NCBI GenBank assembly: GCA_963806455.1
Contig: CAWDXZ010000007.1
Location: forward strand, 124,001 to 188,000
Reading direction: 5' to 3'
DNA from: Bog-756 sp963806455
Lineage (GTDB): Bacteria > Actinomycetota > Acidimicrobiia > Acidimicrobiales > RAAP-2
DNA: 64,000 bases
Position 1 is the first letter of the stretch. Every line of letters begins with the position of its first letter. Position numbers and translations under genes: made by a program. The notes beneath the pieces were generated by a model. That model had not been told where the DNA came from. It saw nothing but the letters and a program-made list of their open reading frames with translations, and searched no databases. Shown here one piece after another: positions 55,555-64,000 of this stretch.

Positions 55555-58276
55555 ATGCCCCCTGTGACCCCGAATGACCCGGTGACCCCGATGCCCGACG
55601 GTCCGCTGGCCCATTTCCTCGCTCACCCCGGGGCCGAGACGGACCGGGTCCTCCACCACGTCGGCCATGTCCTGGCCGCAGTCGGGATCGTCGCCGGCCC
55701 GGTGCTGGTTGGGATCTCACTGGTCGCAGGTCTCGCCGTGTCGGTGGTACGGCGGAGGCAGCGCGAACGGATGGCCGCCCACGCCCGGTTGGTGCACGTG
55801 CTCGCTCCCCCCGAGGTCGATCCCCGGGGGGCGGTCACGCTCTGGACCAACCTGGTCGCCCTCCTGCGGCCGGCCTGGCGACGGGTGCTCGGCAGCCAAC
55901 CCCACCTCGGCTTCGAGCTCACCGCCGGTCCGGGCGGGCTGGGCATCGCCCTCTGGGTCCCGGCGGTGGTGCCGGCCGGGATGGTGGAGCGAGCGGTCGA
56001 GGCGGCCTGGCCCGGAGCGCGCACCGAGACCACCGAGGCCTCGCCGCCGCTTGCCGGGTGACGGGTTCGCCACCGGCGGCGAGCTGCGCCTGGCCCAACC
56101 CGAGCAGTACCCGCTGAAGGCCGACCACGACGTCGATCCGCTGCGGCCGCTGTTCGGGGCGCTGTCGGGGCTGGAGGAGGACACCGCCGCCTGCGTGCAG
56201 ATCCTCGCCCGACCGGTCACCGGGCGCCGCGTGTCCCGGCTGCGCCGAGCGGCCGCGCTGCGGCGCTCCGGGCGCCCGCCCACCCGCATGGCCCGGCTCG
56301 TGGACCTGGTCTCACCCGGACCGTCGGTGCAGCCTCCGGCTCTCGACCCGACCCGCAGCGCCGACGTGGCCGCCATCCTGGCCAAGGCGGCCCAGCCCTG
56401 CTGGGCCATCACCGTCCGCTACGGCGTGGCCACCACCGCGGCCGATCCGGAGGCCCGCGCCCGGCTGCGGGGCCGAGCCCATGCGTCTGGCCTCGGCCTT
56501 CGCCCTCTTCGCCGGGCGGAACCGCTTCGACCGGCGCCGGCTTCGCCGTCCGGCCACAAGTCCTCGAGCAGCCGGCGGCTGGGCCGGGGCGACCTGGTCT
56601 CGGTGGCCGAACTGGCCGCCCTGGCCCATCTGCCCACCGACGTGGTGGTGGCCGGTCTGGCCCGGGCCGGGGCGAAGGCCGTGGCCCCCCCGCCCGCGGT
56701 GGCCGGGGCCACGCCCCGACGCGGGAAAGGTCCTGGGCGAGGCCGAGACCGGGGGTCGTCGGGCGGTCGCGCTGGCCGTGCCCGATGCCCGCCACCACCT
56801 CCACGTCATGGGGGCGACCGGGTCCGGGAAGTCGACGCTGCTCACCAACCTGGTCCTGGGCGACATCGAGGCCCACCGGGGTGTCGTGGTCATCGACCCC
56901 AAGGGCGACCTGGTGACCGACATCTGTGCCCGCATGCCGGCCGGCGCCGAGGAGCGGGTGGTCCTGATCGATCCCGAGGAGGGTGAGGCCCCGCCCATCA
57001 TGAACGTGCTCGCCGGCCCCGATCCCGATCTGGTCGTCGACAACCTGGTCGGGATCTTCCGCTCCATCTTCGCGGCCTACTGGGGACCACGGACCGACGA
57101 CGTGCTGCGGGCGGCCTGCCTCACCCTGTTGCGCACCGCCACCGACGCCGAACCGGTCAGCCTGGCCGACGTGCCCCGCCTGCTCAGCGACGAGGAGTTC
57201 CGCGGCCCCCGGGTGGCCGCGGTGACGGACGACTCGGTCGGCCTCGGCGGGTTCTGGACGTGGTACGAGATCGATGGGCGAGGCCACCCGGGCCCAGGTC
57301 ATCGGTCCGGTCATGAACAAGCTGCGGGCCTTCTTGCTCCGCGACTTCGTGCGCCAGGTGGTCGGCCGGCCGGCGCTCCAGCTTCGACATGGGCGCGCGT
57401 GCTCGACGGCGGCATCTGCCTGGTGCGGGTGCCCAAGGGGATCCTCGGGGAGGAGACGGCCCGACTGCTCGGCTCCTTCGTGGTGGCCAAGGTCTGGCAG
57501 ACGGCCACCCACCGAGCCCGCCTCGGCCAGGCCGCTCGGGTCGACGCCGCCCTCTACGTCGACGAGTGCCAGAACTTCTTGAACCTTCCCCGCAGCTTCG
57601 ACGAGATGCTGGCCGAGGCCCGGGGCTACGGCCTCTCCATGGCGCTCGCCCACCAGCACCTGGCCCAGCTCCCCCGGGACCTGCGGGAGGCGGTGTCGGC
57701 CAACGCCCGCACCAAGGTGTTCTTCTCCATGAGCCCCGAGGACGCCCGCGTCCCTGGCTCGCCACGTCGCTCCCGAGCTCACCGAGCACGACCTGGCCCA
57801 CCTCGGGGCCTTCCAGGCCGCCGCTCGACTGGTGGTGTCCGGCGAGGAGACCCCGGCCTTCACCTTGCGCACCACGGCCTGCGCCGCCCGGGAGCGGCGA
57901 GCGTCTGGTTGCCGTGCGGCGAGCCGCTCGGGCCAAGGGGCGAGCCGTGCCCGACGGCGTCGGGTCCCAGCTCACCCTGCGGGCGGTACCGGGTCCGGTG
58001 GAGCCGCCCACCCGAGCGCCCCAATTAGAAGGAGAGACGATCATCCCTGCGGCGCCGCCTGGGACCGGCATGGAGGCCGCCTCCGACGACCCGGGCGTCC
58101 ACAAGACGGCGACGGACCAGCCGACGGGCACATCGGGGGGCATCAGGGGGGCGGTACCGGGGGGCCAGCTCTCATACGCCCCCGCCTCAGCGGTGGAAGG
58201 TCCTGGTCAACCGCCGGCGGACCCGTACTCCGCGACGGCGGACTTAAGGGGGAGAAAGGGTCATGCGTCGCCATGA
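55555..58276 (+). pseudogene. VirD4/TraG-like coupling protein, about ten frame changes
   Basis: Couples the DNA substrate to the transfer pore. ATG at 55555 follows GAAGGAAGGG (ATG 55549 is too close). Two N-terminal helices (VLAAVGIVAGPVLVGISLVA), a central domain, Walker A VMGATGSGKSTLLTNL, GVVVIDPKGDLVTDI, YWGPRTDDVLRAACLTL, LDGGICLVRVPKGIL, Walker B LYVDECQNFLNLP and SMALAHQHLAQLPRDLREAV. Pieces join with one added base near 56054, 56477, 56560, 56575, 56728, 57272, 57374, 57392, 57752 and 57905. The Pro/Gly-rich tail to 58276 may be partly out of frame. Confidence 0.7.
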
Positions 58277-59130
58277 GCAGCCAATCGAACCGCCGGAGCG
58301 GCGGAAGGACTCGTCGGGACAGAGATTCACGGCTCCTCGATCTGGCTGGGCGGATCACCGAACGAGATCGGCAGATCTGCCACATCCTCTTCGAGCATCG
58401 GGTGCTGACCACGGCTCAGGTGGCTGACTCGGCTTCTCGACATCCATAAGGCACAAGAACGCCTGGCCATCCTTCGCGCGCCTGGAGGTGGTCGACCGCT
58501 TCCGTCCCCGTTCCTGGTCGGGCAGCACCCCGTTCCACTTCATCCTCGGGCCGACCGGCGCCGCCGTCATCGCCGCCGAGCACGAGGTCGCCGTGGAGGA
58601 TCTGCACTGGCGCCGGGACGTGCGGCGCCGCGCTCGGCCATCGAGCGGCCAGCTGGCCCACCTGGTCGGCTGCAACGGGTTCTTCACCGCGCTGCTGCGA
58701 GTGGCCACCAACGGTGGCGCGCGAACTGGCCGAATGGTGGTCCGAACGACGATGCGCCGCCGTCTGGGGCGAAGTGGTCCGTCCCGACGCCTACGCCGTC
58801 TGGGTGGAAGAGGGATGGCGCCTTCCGTTCCTTCTCGAATTCGACCTGGCCTCCGAGCGGCTGGCCCGCCTCGAAGCCAAGCTGCCCGGCTACGCCAAGC
58901 TGGCCGGGGCGGCCAAGCACCCCACCTGGGTGCTGTTCTGTTTCCCCACACCGGGCCGGGAGGCGGCCGCCCGGCGGGTGCTGGCCCACCCGGCCGTCCC
59001 CGTGGCCACGGCGGCGCTGAAGCCCGGACAGGCCCCCAACGATGCCGTGTGGCTGGCGGTCGGGGAGTCTGGGCCCCGCCGCCGACTCATCGGCCTCGGT
59101 CACCCCGACCGAGTGCTCGGGAGTCGGTGA
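58273..59130 (+). CDS. Replication-relaxation family protein, frame-disrupted
   Basis: DNA-processing protein typical of actinobacterial conjugative elements, about 285 residues. ATG at 58273: RLLDLAGRITERDRQICHIL, FEHRVLTTAQVAD (winged helix), then LEVVDRFRPRSW, FILGPTGAAVIAAE, and the nuclease-like part RPDAYAVWVEEGWRLPFLLE with FDLASERLARLEAKLPGYAK. Frame changes near 58435, 58482 and 58711. From the ATG at 58714 to 59130 the frame is intact. Confidence 0.65.
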
Positions 59131-60043
59131 GCGTGGGAACCAAGCTGGCCGCCGGGGGCTGCCGCGCTCGTGCTGGCGGTCGTGGTCATGGCGGCCGGCG
59201 CCGGGGCGGGTGTCGCCTCGCTGCTCGGCGGAGGCGAGACGCCGAGTGCCACCGCCGTGGCCCAGATCCCGCCCGCCATGCTCGCCCTCTACCAAGATGC
59301 CGCCGCCACCTGCCCGGGCCTGCCGTGGACGGTGCTGGCCGCCATCGGCACCATCGAGTCAGGGAACGGAACCTCCAACCTCCCCGGTGTGCACTCGGGG
59401 ACCAACAGCGCGGGGGCCGAGGGTCCAATGCAGTTCGAGCCGGCCACCTTCGCCGAGTACGACACTCCGGTTCCGCCCGGCGGGGCCGACCCGCCGAGCT
59501 CCTACGATCCGACCGACGCCGTCTACGCCGCCGCCCGGCTGCTGTGTGCCAACGGGGCGCGCAATGGCGCCGACATCTCCAGTGCGATCTTCGCCTACAA
59601 CCACTCGCAGACCTATGTGGCCCAGGTTCTCGCCCTCGCCCAGTCCTACAGCCAGAGCGAGACCCAGACCGTGGCGACGGGCACTGCGGCCAGCGTTGCC
59701 GTTGCATGGGCCCTGGCCCAGGTCGGCACGCCGTACATCTGGGGCGGCGAGACCCCCGGAGTGGGCTTCGACTGCTCGGGACTGGTGCAAGCCGCCTACC
59801 GGGTGGCCGGCGTCAGCCTTCCCCGGGTGGCCCAGGACCAGTACGACGCGACGACCCATTTGGCGCCTGGCGATCCGATCGAACCCGGAGAACTCGATCT
59901 TCTTCGGCGCCGGCCCGAGCGACATTACCCACGTCGGCATCGTCGTCGGCAGTGGAGACATGGTCGATGCGCCCTACACCGGGGCTGCTGTGCGGGTGGA
60001 GCCGTACGACTGGTCGGACTTCGTCGGGGCGACAATGGTCTGA
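59127..60043 (+). CDS. Cell-wall hydrolase with transglycosylase and NlpC/P60 domains, frame-disrupted
   Basis: VirB1-like enzyme that opens peptidoglycan for the transfer channel, about 304 residues. GTG at 59127 overlaps the previous stop. A membrane anchor (ALVLAVVVMAAGAGAGVASL) precedes a lytic transglycosylase domain with catalytic Glu in IGTIESGNGTS and GPMQFEPATFAEY. The NlpC/P60 peptidase domain has Cys in GFDCSGLVQAAY and His in ITHVGIVVG. One added base near 59158 and one near 59910 break the frame, the second before the catalytic His. Confidence 0.75.
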
Positions 60044-60115
60044 ACGGTTGGCGCTTCCGCTCGCAGCTGTCGTCCAGTTTGTCGGCAGCATTGACTGCCG
60101 ACGCGAGGTGTCCGC

Positions 60116-60289
60116 ATGACGCCCCTTGACCGGGCATCTCACCGGGCGGGTCTTCCGGGGCTCGCTCGCTTGAGCGTCGTCTCGGATGTACGGCTTCCAA
60201 TGTCAGGTTCGCTCACCGGACGCCGGCGGGTGCTAGTGGAGCGCCCGCGCGGTCTGGCCGTGGACCTTCCCCCAAACGGCGAGAGCTGA
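60116..60289 (+). CDS. Small Arg-rich protein at the end of the transfer operon
   Basis: A 57-codon frame from ATG 60116 to TGA 60289, not in any longer open frame. It reads VRLPMSGSLTGRRRVLVERP then RGLAVDLPPNGES and has coding-like third positions. I recall no characterised family. It may be the last gene of the element before its right boundary. Confidence 0.4.
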   Translation: MTPLDRASHRAGLPGLARLSVVSDVRLPMSGSLTGRRRVLVERPRGLAVDLPPNGES

Positions 60290-60314
60290 GACGGTCCCGG
60301 TTGCGCGTGACAAG

Positions 60315-60899
60315 CTATTTCGTGATCCTGTAGGTCAGATGCGTAACCCCGGGGGCATCGATCACCCGCACCAGGTTGACTTTGATGTTGCTTGCCTCCA
60401 GATTGTCCAGGAGGCGGACGCCGCGACCTAACACGACTGGCACGAGGCTGATGATGAGTTCGTCGAGAAGGCCAGCTCGGATGCTCTGCTGGACCACGCT
60501 TGCGCCCATGAGATGCACGTTCCTCCCCTGCGCTGCCGCGCGAGCCTGCTCGATTGCGGCTTCGATGCCCTCGGTCACGAACGTGTACGGCGGATCCCCG
60601 GCGGGGGTCACTTCGGGCACGTGGTGGGTCATGACGAAGAGGGGTAGACCGGGTATCGGGCCTCGCCCTCCCCACGCTTCGGAGACGTCATAGGTGCGGC
60701 GGCCGGCGATGACTGAGCCGGTCCCTCTAACACCTTCATCGAAGAAATCCACGCTCGGCTTCGACATCGTGAAGGAAGGGTTGACCTGGCTGGCTGTGTC
60801 ACCAGCGGTTAGCCAGTCATGAAGTCCGGCTGCGCCTCCTTCCGGTCCCGCAATGAACCCGTCCAGCGAGGTGGACAGCGCCGTGCCAATCGTTCCCAT
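60315..60899 (-). CDS. Dihydrofolate reductase-like (RibD C-terminal domain) protein
   Basis: Member of the RibD_C/DHFR-like reductase group, 194 residues. Motifs: SLDGFIAGPEGG at the N-terminus, VIAGRRTYDVSEAWGG, VHLMGASVVQQSIRAGLLDE and LVPVVLGRGVRLLDNL near the end. The ATG at 60899 has AGGAAGGA at the right distance; 23 further upstream codons are possible but less likely. An NADPH-dependent reductase is expected; the substrate is unknown. The frame is intact, marking the end of the disrupted region. Confidence 0.85.
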   Translation of the reverse strand: MGTIGTALSTSLDGFIAGPEGGAAGLHDWLTAGDTASQVNPSFTMSKPSVDFFDEGVRGTGSVIAGRRTYDVSEAWGGRGPIPGLPLFVMTHHVPEVTPAGDPPYTFVTEGIEAAIEQARAAAQGRNVHLMGASVVQQSIRAGLLDELIISLVPVVLGRGVRLLDNLEASNIKVNLVRVIDAPGVTHLTYRITK

Positions 60900-61579
60900 T
60901 ATTGTCCTTCCTGTTGTTGCCAGCGTCACCTGGCCGGCTCGCTTCCCAGTGGACACCATCACGCTCATGTCGGGTTGACGCGGAGCACTCCCAATACCCT
61001 AAGACGCTTCCGCTGGACACAACTCATCGGACCGCCGGGACCGTCCGAGTGAGGGATCCGCTCACGGTGAAGGTCTCGAGTCCGGTCGGAATGGCTCCGG
61101 GAGGTGCCACTTGCCGTTCGGCATACGGGATGCCCGGTTGACCGGTATCGACCGACCTCGCGGGGACGCGATAACCGTCGTTCCGCGTGAATTGTTGTCC
61201 GGCTCGGCCTGTTATTCGGTATGAGCGTTCTGTATTGGACAACTGCCCTGGTGCGGCACTTCGGGATAGATCGAGGGCCGAGGGCATGAACTCTTGGGGA
61301 TAGTTCGCCGGGGTGGCGACGAGCTGAATGTCGCTACCGCATCTGCTCCCAACCTCAGATCCGGGCTCTGGTCGAGTTCAGTTGACACAGACGACGACGT
61401 TGAGATTGGCTTGCCGCGCGAGTCGTTCAACCAGTGCGGCAAGTTCGACGACGGTGGTCGAGTTAACAGGTTGATCGGCGGATTGGTGTAGGTCACCCGC
61501 CCGTACCGGGGGACTGGTTCGCTGACCTGGAGAGGGTCAAGTCGCTGGCATCAGGAACCATCGTCGGCCGCCTCGCAAA
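60900..61579. other. 680-base gap without a supported gene
   Basis: Only short frames are present (up to 94 codons) and none is recognisable. It contains the upstream region of the reductase and possibly remnants of the element boundary. I see no tRNA, repeat or hairpin of note. Confidence 0.5.
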
Positions 61580-62017
61580 TTAGGGCTTCTTGGCGGACAG
61601 CTCCACGATCTGAGTGCGAGCCGCGTCGACGAGTTCGGCGTTGGTGTGAGCGTGCCCCCAGAGGCCCCAGCCACCCTCGGTCGCTTCGGTGAGGAGCACC
61701 CAGATCCGCTTCGCATATGCAGGGTCGCCCGCGGCCTTGGTGACGAGGTTTGTGAACTGTTCGACGACAGCGAGTTGCTTGTCGCGGTCGAGGGCGCCCG
61801 CGTTGGTGAGCACCTGGACGCGCACGTAATTGCTGTCGCCGTCGACGTTGGAGAGGGCGCCGTCTTGGAGGTCGTGAACGAATGCAGCCGTGTTCTGCCG
61901 GAACATCGGGATGTCGGGCACCTGCTCAATGGTCATCAGAGTCCCGGCGAGCTCTGCGGCAAGTGAGTGGGGATCTGCGAAAGTTCCCGCCGACGCGTAC
62001 ACATCGATCATGGGCAT
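61580..62017 (-). CDS. Tautomerase-like protein
   Basis: A 145-residue protein beginning MPMIDVYA, so Pro2 could be the catalytic base of the 4-oxalocrotonate tautomerase superfamily. The length suggests a two-module or extended form. RIWVLLTEATEGGWGLWGHA is a conserved-looking core. Divergent from the TetR gene, with two palindromes between, so probably controlled by it. Substrate unknown. Confidence 0.7.
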   Translation of the reverse strand: MPMIDVYASAGTFADPHSLAAELAGTLMTIEQVPDIPMFRQNTAAFVHDLQDGALSNVDGDSNYVRVQVLTNAGALDRDKQLAVVEQFTNLVTKAAGDPAYAKRIWVLLTEATEGGWGLWGHAHTNAELVDAARTQIVELSAKKP

Positions 62018-62035
62018 GGGTCGCTCCCTCTCCTC

Positions 62036-62086
62036 TATGTATGACGACCTGCATAGACTAGCAGAACTATGTCACTTTGCATAGTG
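62036..62086. promoter_or_regulatory. Two palindromic operators between tautomerase and TetR genes
   Basis: CTATG (62036-62040) and CATAG (62053-62057) form one inverted repeat; ACTATG (62067-62072) and CATAGT (62081-62086) form a second. Both lie in the divergent gap, the usual place for TetR-family autoregulation and control of the neighbour. Confidence 0.6.
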
Positions 62087-62135
62087 TCAGGGCAGGGCGG
62101 GTGAACGCCGATTTCGACGGACCCGAGGAGAACGA

Positions 62136-62699
62136 GTGAGCCCACGCGAGAACGTACGTTCCAACATGGTCGACGGAGCCGTGCTTCTCTTGGCCACCCA
62201 GGGCGTCAAAGGCACGTCGTTCAAGGAGGTCCTGGCCCTCGCGAACGCTCCCCGAGGATCGGTGTACCACCACTTCCCGGGAGGTAAGTCCGAGCTGCTC
62301 CACGCCGCACTCGATCGGGCCGGCGGGCGGGCTCTTAAGGCGATGGAGGCGACCCGTGGACAGAGCGCTCTTGAGGTCCTCGAGCGCTTCATCACCCTCT
62401 GGCAAGCACTCCTCGACTACTCCAAGTTGAGCGCTGGATGTGCGGTCGTGTCCGTCACGGTCGCCGGTCCCGACGGCGACATCCTCAAACATGTGGGCGC
62501 CATCTTCCTCACCTGGACCGACCAGCTTGCAGGACTCTTTGCCGCCGCCGGCTTGTCCGAGGACGCTGCGCACCGCATGGCCACGGTCACGATCGCCGCG
62601 ACCGAAGGGGCGGTCGTCCTCTGCCGGGCCGAGCAGAGCAGAGTCCCGTTCGACGAAGTAGCCAGCACATTGAGGGACTTGATTCGAGGGCAGCCATGA
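62136..62699 (+). CDS. TetR/AcrR-family transcriptional regulator
   Basis: A 187-residue repressor. The helix-turn-helix is GVKGTSFKEVLALANAPRGS then VYHHFPGGKSELL (residues 24-56). The C-terminal ligand domain includes CAVVSVTVAG. GTG at 62136 with GAGGAG upstream. Likely represses itself and the divergent tautomerase gene through the palindromes in between. The stop overlaps the next ATG by 4 bases (ATGA). Confidence 0.9.
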   Translation: MSPRENVRSNMVDGAVLLLATQGVKGTSFKEVLALANAPRGSVYHHFPGGKSELLHAALDRAGGRALKAMEATRGQSALEVLERFITLWQALLDYSKLSAGCAVVSVTVAGPDGDILKHVGAIFLTWTDQLAGLFAAAGLSEDAAHRMATVTIAATEGAVVLCRAEQSRVPFDEVASTLRDLIRGQP

Positions 62700-64000
62700 C
62701 TGTGGTGTCCCTGCCGCTTCGGGGTCGCCAAGAAGAGCTGGCCGTCATCGAAGATCGGCTCCGAGAGGTGAGCGCCGGAACGGGCAGAGCCATCGTGATC
62801 GAAGGCAGCGCGGGGGCGGGCAAGACCAAGCTCCTCGATGCCTCGATGCAGGTTGCAAGCGACATGGGGTTTCGCGTTGGTCGAGGCGTCCTCGAGCCAT
62901 ACCGGACCGGTCCGACCGAACTCGAGGCTCTCTTCGACGCGCTCTTCGAGGGATCGTCGCCGTTGGCCGACCGGCGTGCCCTCGATGACTCCCACGCGTC
63001 CCCCGAGTTCATGTTCTGGCTCATCCAGGACCTACAGTCGGTGATCGAGGAAGCAGCGCTGCAGTCTCCGATCATGATTTGCCTCGATGATCTGCACTGG
63101 GCAGGGGCCAGCTGCGCTGTGGCGATACGGCAACTCGGACCACGACTCGCCTCACTTCCCGTGGCATGGATCCTCGCCTTTCGTCCGAACCAAGGCCTCG
63201 CACCGGTGCAGGAGGCGAAGTCCGATCTAATCGAAGGCGGCGCAGCCCATATCAACCTTGGGCCGCTCAAGCGCGAGGCCGTGGCGCTGGTCGCGGCCGA
63301 TGTTCTGGGCGCCCAACCAGATGACGACCTGTTGCAGCGGACGGAACGAATGAAGGGCAACCCGTTCTTGCTAGTTGAGTTCTTGCGAGGGCTCCAGGAC
63401 GACTCTGTGCTGAAGTACGAGTCGGGTCGCGCCATCCTCGTCGGCGACGGCCAGCCGGGGGTCCAGAGTGTGGGGGTCAGGGGTCGCCTCGCGCGACTCT
63501 CACTGGTGGCAGGTCGCGTTGCCACATTCGCATCGAGCCTAGGCCTCCGCTTTACACTCCACGACCTCGCCGCCATGACATCTTTGTCGGTGGGCGAACT
63601 CGTTGATCCGGTGACCGAACTTCTTGCAGCAGATGTCTTCATCGAGGACGGGGATCGCTTGAGCTTCCGTCACGACTTGATACGAGAAGCGGTCCGTGCC
63701 GGCTTGGCGATCCCGGTCCGGCGGGGACTCGACCGCCAAGGTGCGGACGTGCTGATCGCCCGAGGTGCCCTGCCGACAGAGGTGGCGCTCCAGCTCGCCG
63801 AGAGCGCGGAGCCAGGAGACGACGTGGCGATTGAGACCGTGCTCAAGGCGACCCAAGAGCTCGCATTGTCCGATCCGGCGGGTGCAGCATCGCTTGCCGA
63901 GCGTGGGCTCGAGCTGGCGCCGGAGCGTCATCCCCTCCGTGGCGCTCTGGTGGCTCAGCGCGTCCTCTCGCTTTTCGCTGCAGGACTCGCTGAGGAGGGC
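62696..64000 (+). CDS. AAA ATPase regulator (MalT/LuxR-type), 3' end cut by window edge
   Basis: At least 434 residues with no stop before the window end. The N-terminal ATPase has Walker A EGSAGAGKTKLL (near residue 40) and Walker B MICLDDLHWAG, as in large STAND-type or LuxR-family regulators that often carry a C-terminal helix-turn-helix; that part is outside the window. FRHDLIREAVRAGL is the usual segment after the ATPase. Translationally coupled to the TetR gene. Confidence 0.8.
   Translation, partial: MTVVSLPLRGRQEELAVIEDRLREVSAGTGRAIVIEGSAGAGKTKLLDASMQVASDMGFRVGRGVLEPYRTGPTELEALFDALFEGSSPLADRRALDDSHASPEFMFWLIQDLQSVIEEAALQSPIMICLDDLHWAGASCAVAIRQLGPRLASLPVAWILAFRPNQGLAPVQEAKSDLIEGGAAHINLGPLKREAVALVAADVLGAQPDDDLLQRTERMKGNPFLLVEFLRGLQDDSVLKYESGRAILVGDGQPGVQSVGVRGRLARLSLVAGRVATFASSLGLRFTLHDLAAMTSLSVGELVDPVTELLAADVFIEDGDRLSFRHDLIREAVRAGLAIPVRRGLDRQGADVLIARGALPTEVALQLAESAEPGDDVAIETVLKATQELALSDPAGAASLAERGLELAPERHPLRGALVAQRVLSLFAAGLAEEG

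Noticed and set aside
30780..60000. Added bases all seem to fall between codons, which would suggest a recoding signal
   Set aside because: An added base next to a third codon position cannot be told from one inside the codon because of synonymous codons, so the pattern is not evidence. No shared sequence motif surrounds the sites.
46468..60178. GCTTGAGCGTC occurs at about 46468 and 60168, near both ends of the conjugative element, as a possible attachment core
   Set aside because: Eleven bases in GC-rich DNA may match by chance, one copy is at the end of the integrase region and no longer repeat surrounds them.

Overview
The window is about 70% GC and looks like chromosome from an actinobacterium, most likely a deep lineage such as the Acidimicrobiia. 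That placement is an inference from gene order, many GTG starts, mycobacterial-like regulators and a wax ester synthase. There is no rRNA gene to test it.

Layout. Positions 1-29.6 kb are core chromosome. First come a two-component system (cut by the left edge), a Tat-exported peptide-binding lipoprotein, xerC and a WhiG/FliA-type sigma factor. Then follows a long translation, isoprenoid and ribosome-maturation block: rpsB-tsf-pyrH-frr-cdsA-dxr-rseP-ispG-proS, then rimP-nusA-ylxR-infB-rbfA-truB-ribF. After that come an acyl-CoA synthetase, orn, dut, a WS/DGAT acyltransferase and a tRNA-Gly(GCC). Every core gene is open across its full length.

Positions 29.65-60.3 kb are accessory DNA beginning directly after the tRNA. 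The first part (30.0-35.0 kb) is a seven-gene operon-like run: a ubiquitin-like protein ending in glycine, an E2-like protein, a JAB/JAMM peptidase, an E1-like adenylyltransferase, an ECF-like sigma factor, a helix-turn-helix protein and an ImmA/IrrE-type metallopeptidase with a Cys-rich tail. A decayed TIR-domain gene converges on it. Next is a tightly overlapped four-gene operon (40.4-35.8 kb, minus strand): a coiled-coil protein, a Cas4-like PD-(D/E)XK nuclease with a Cys cluster, an unknown 470-residue protein and an SF1 helicase. A cytosine-5 methyltransferase, a Vsr endonuclease and a probable restriction nuclease follow (40.5-43.1 kb), then lower-GC orphan genes. From 46.4 to 60.3 kb lies an integrative conjugative element: integrase, excisionase-like protein, two tandem paralogous DNA methyltransferases, a sigma-like regulator, TrbC-like pilin, VirB6/TrbL-like membrane protein, PrgI-like protein, VirB4 ATPase, VirD4/TraG-like coupling protein, replication-relaxation protein and an SLT-NlpC/P60 cell-wall hydrolase.

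Positions 60.3-64 kb return to clean genes: a DHFR-like reductase, a tautomerase divergent from a TetR regulator with palindromic operators between them, and a large AAA ATPase regulator cut by the right edge.

Two points matter most. First, the ubiquitin-like conjugation operon is coupled to a sigma factor, an IrrE-like peptidase and a neighbouring TIR gene, and sits beside an uncharacterised helicase-nuclease operon: a dense candidate defence island. Second, the accessory genes carry roughly fifty single-base frame changes, nearly all in the direction of one extra base. The protein sequence continues cleanly in the next frame, and the core genes have none. This may be a local consensus error, decay, or (least likely) recoding, and it affects every functional statement about that region.
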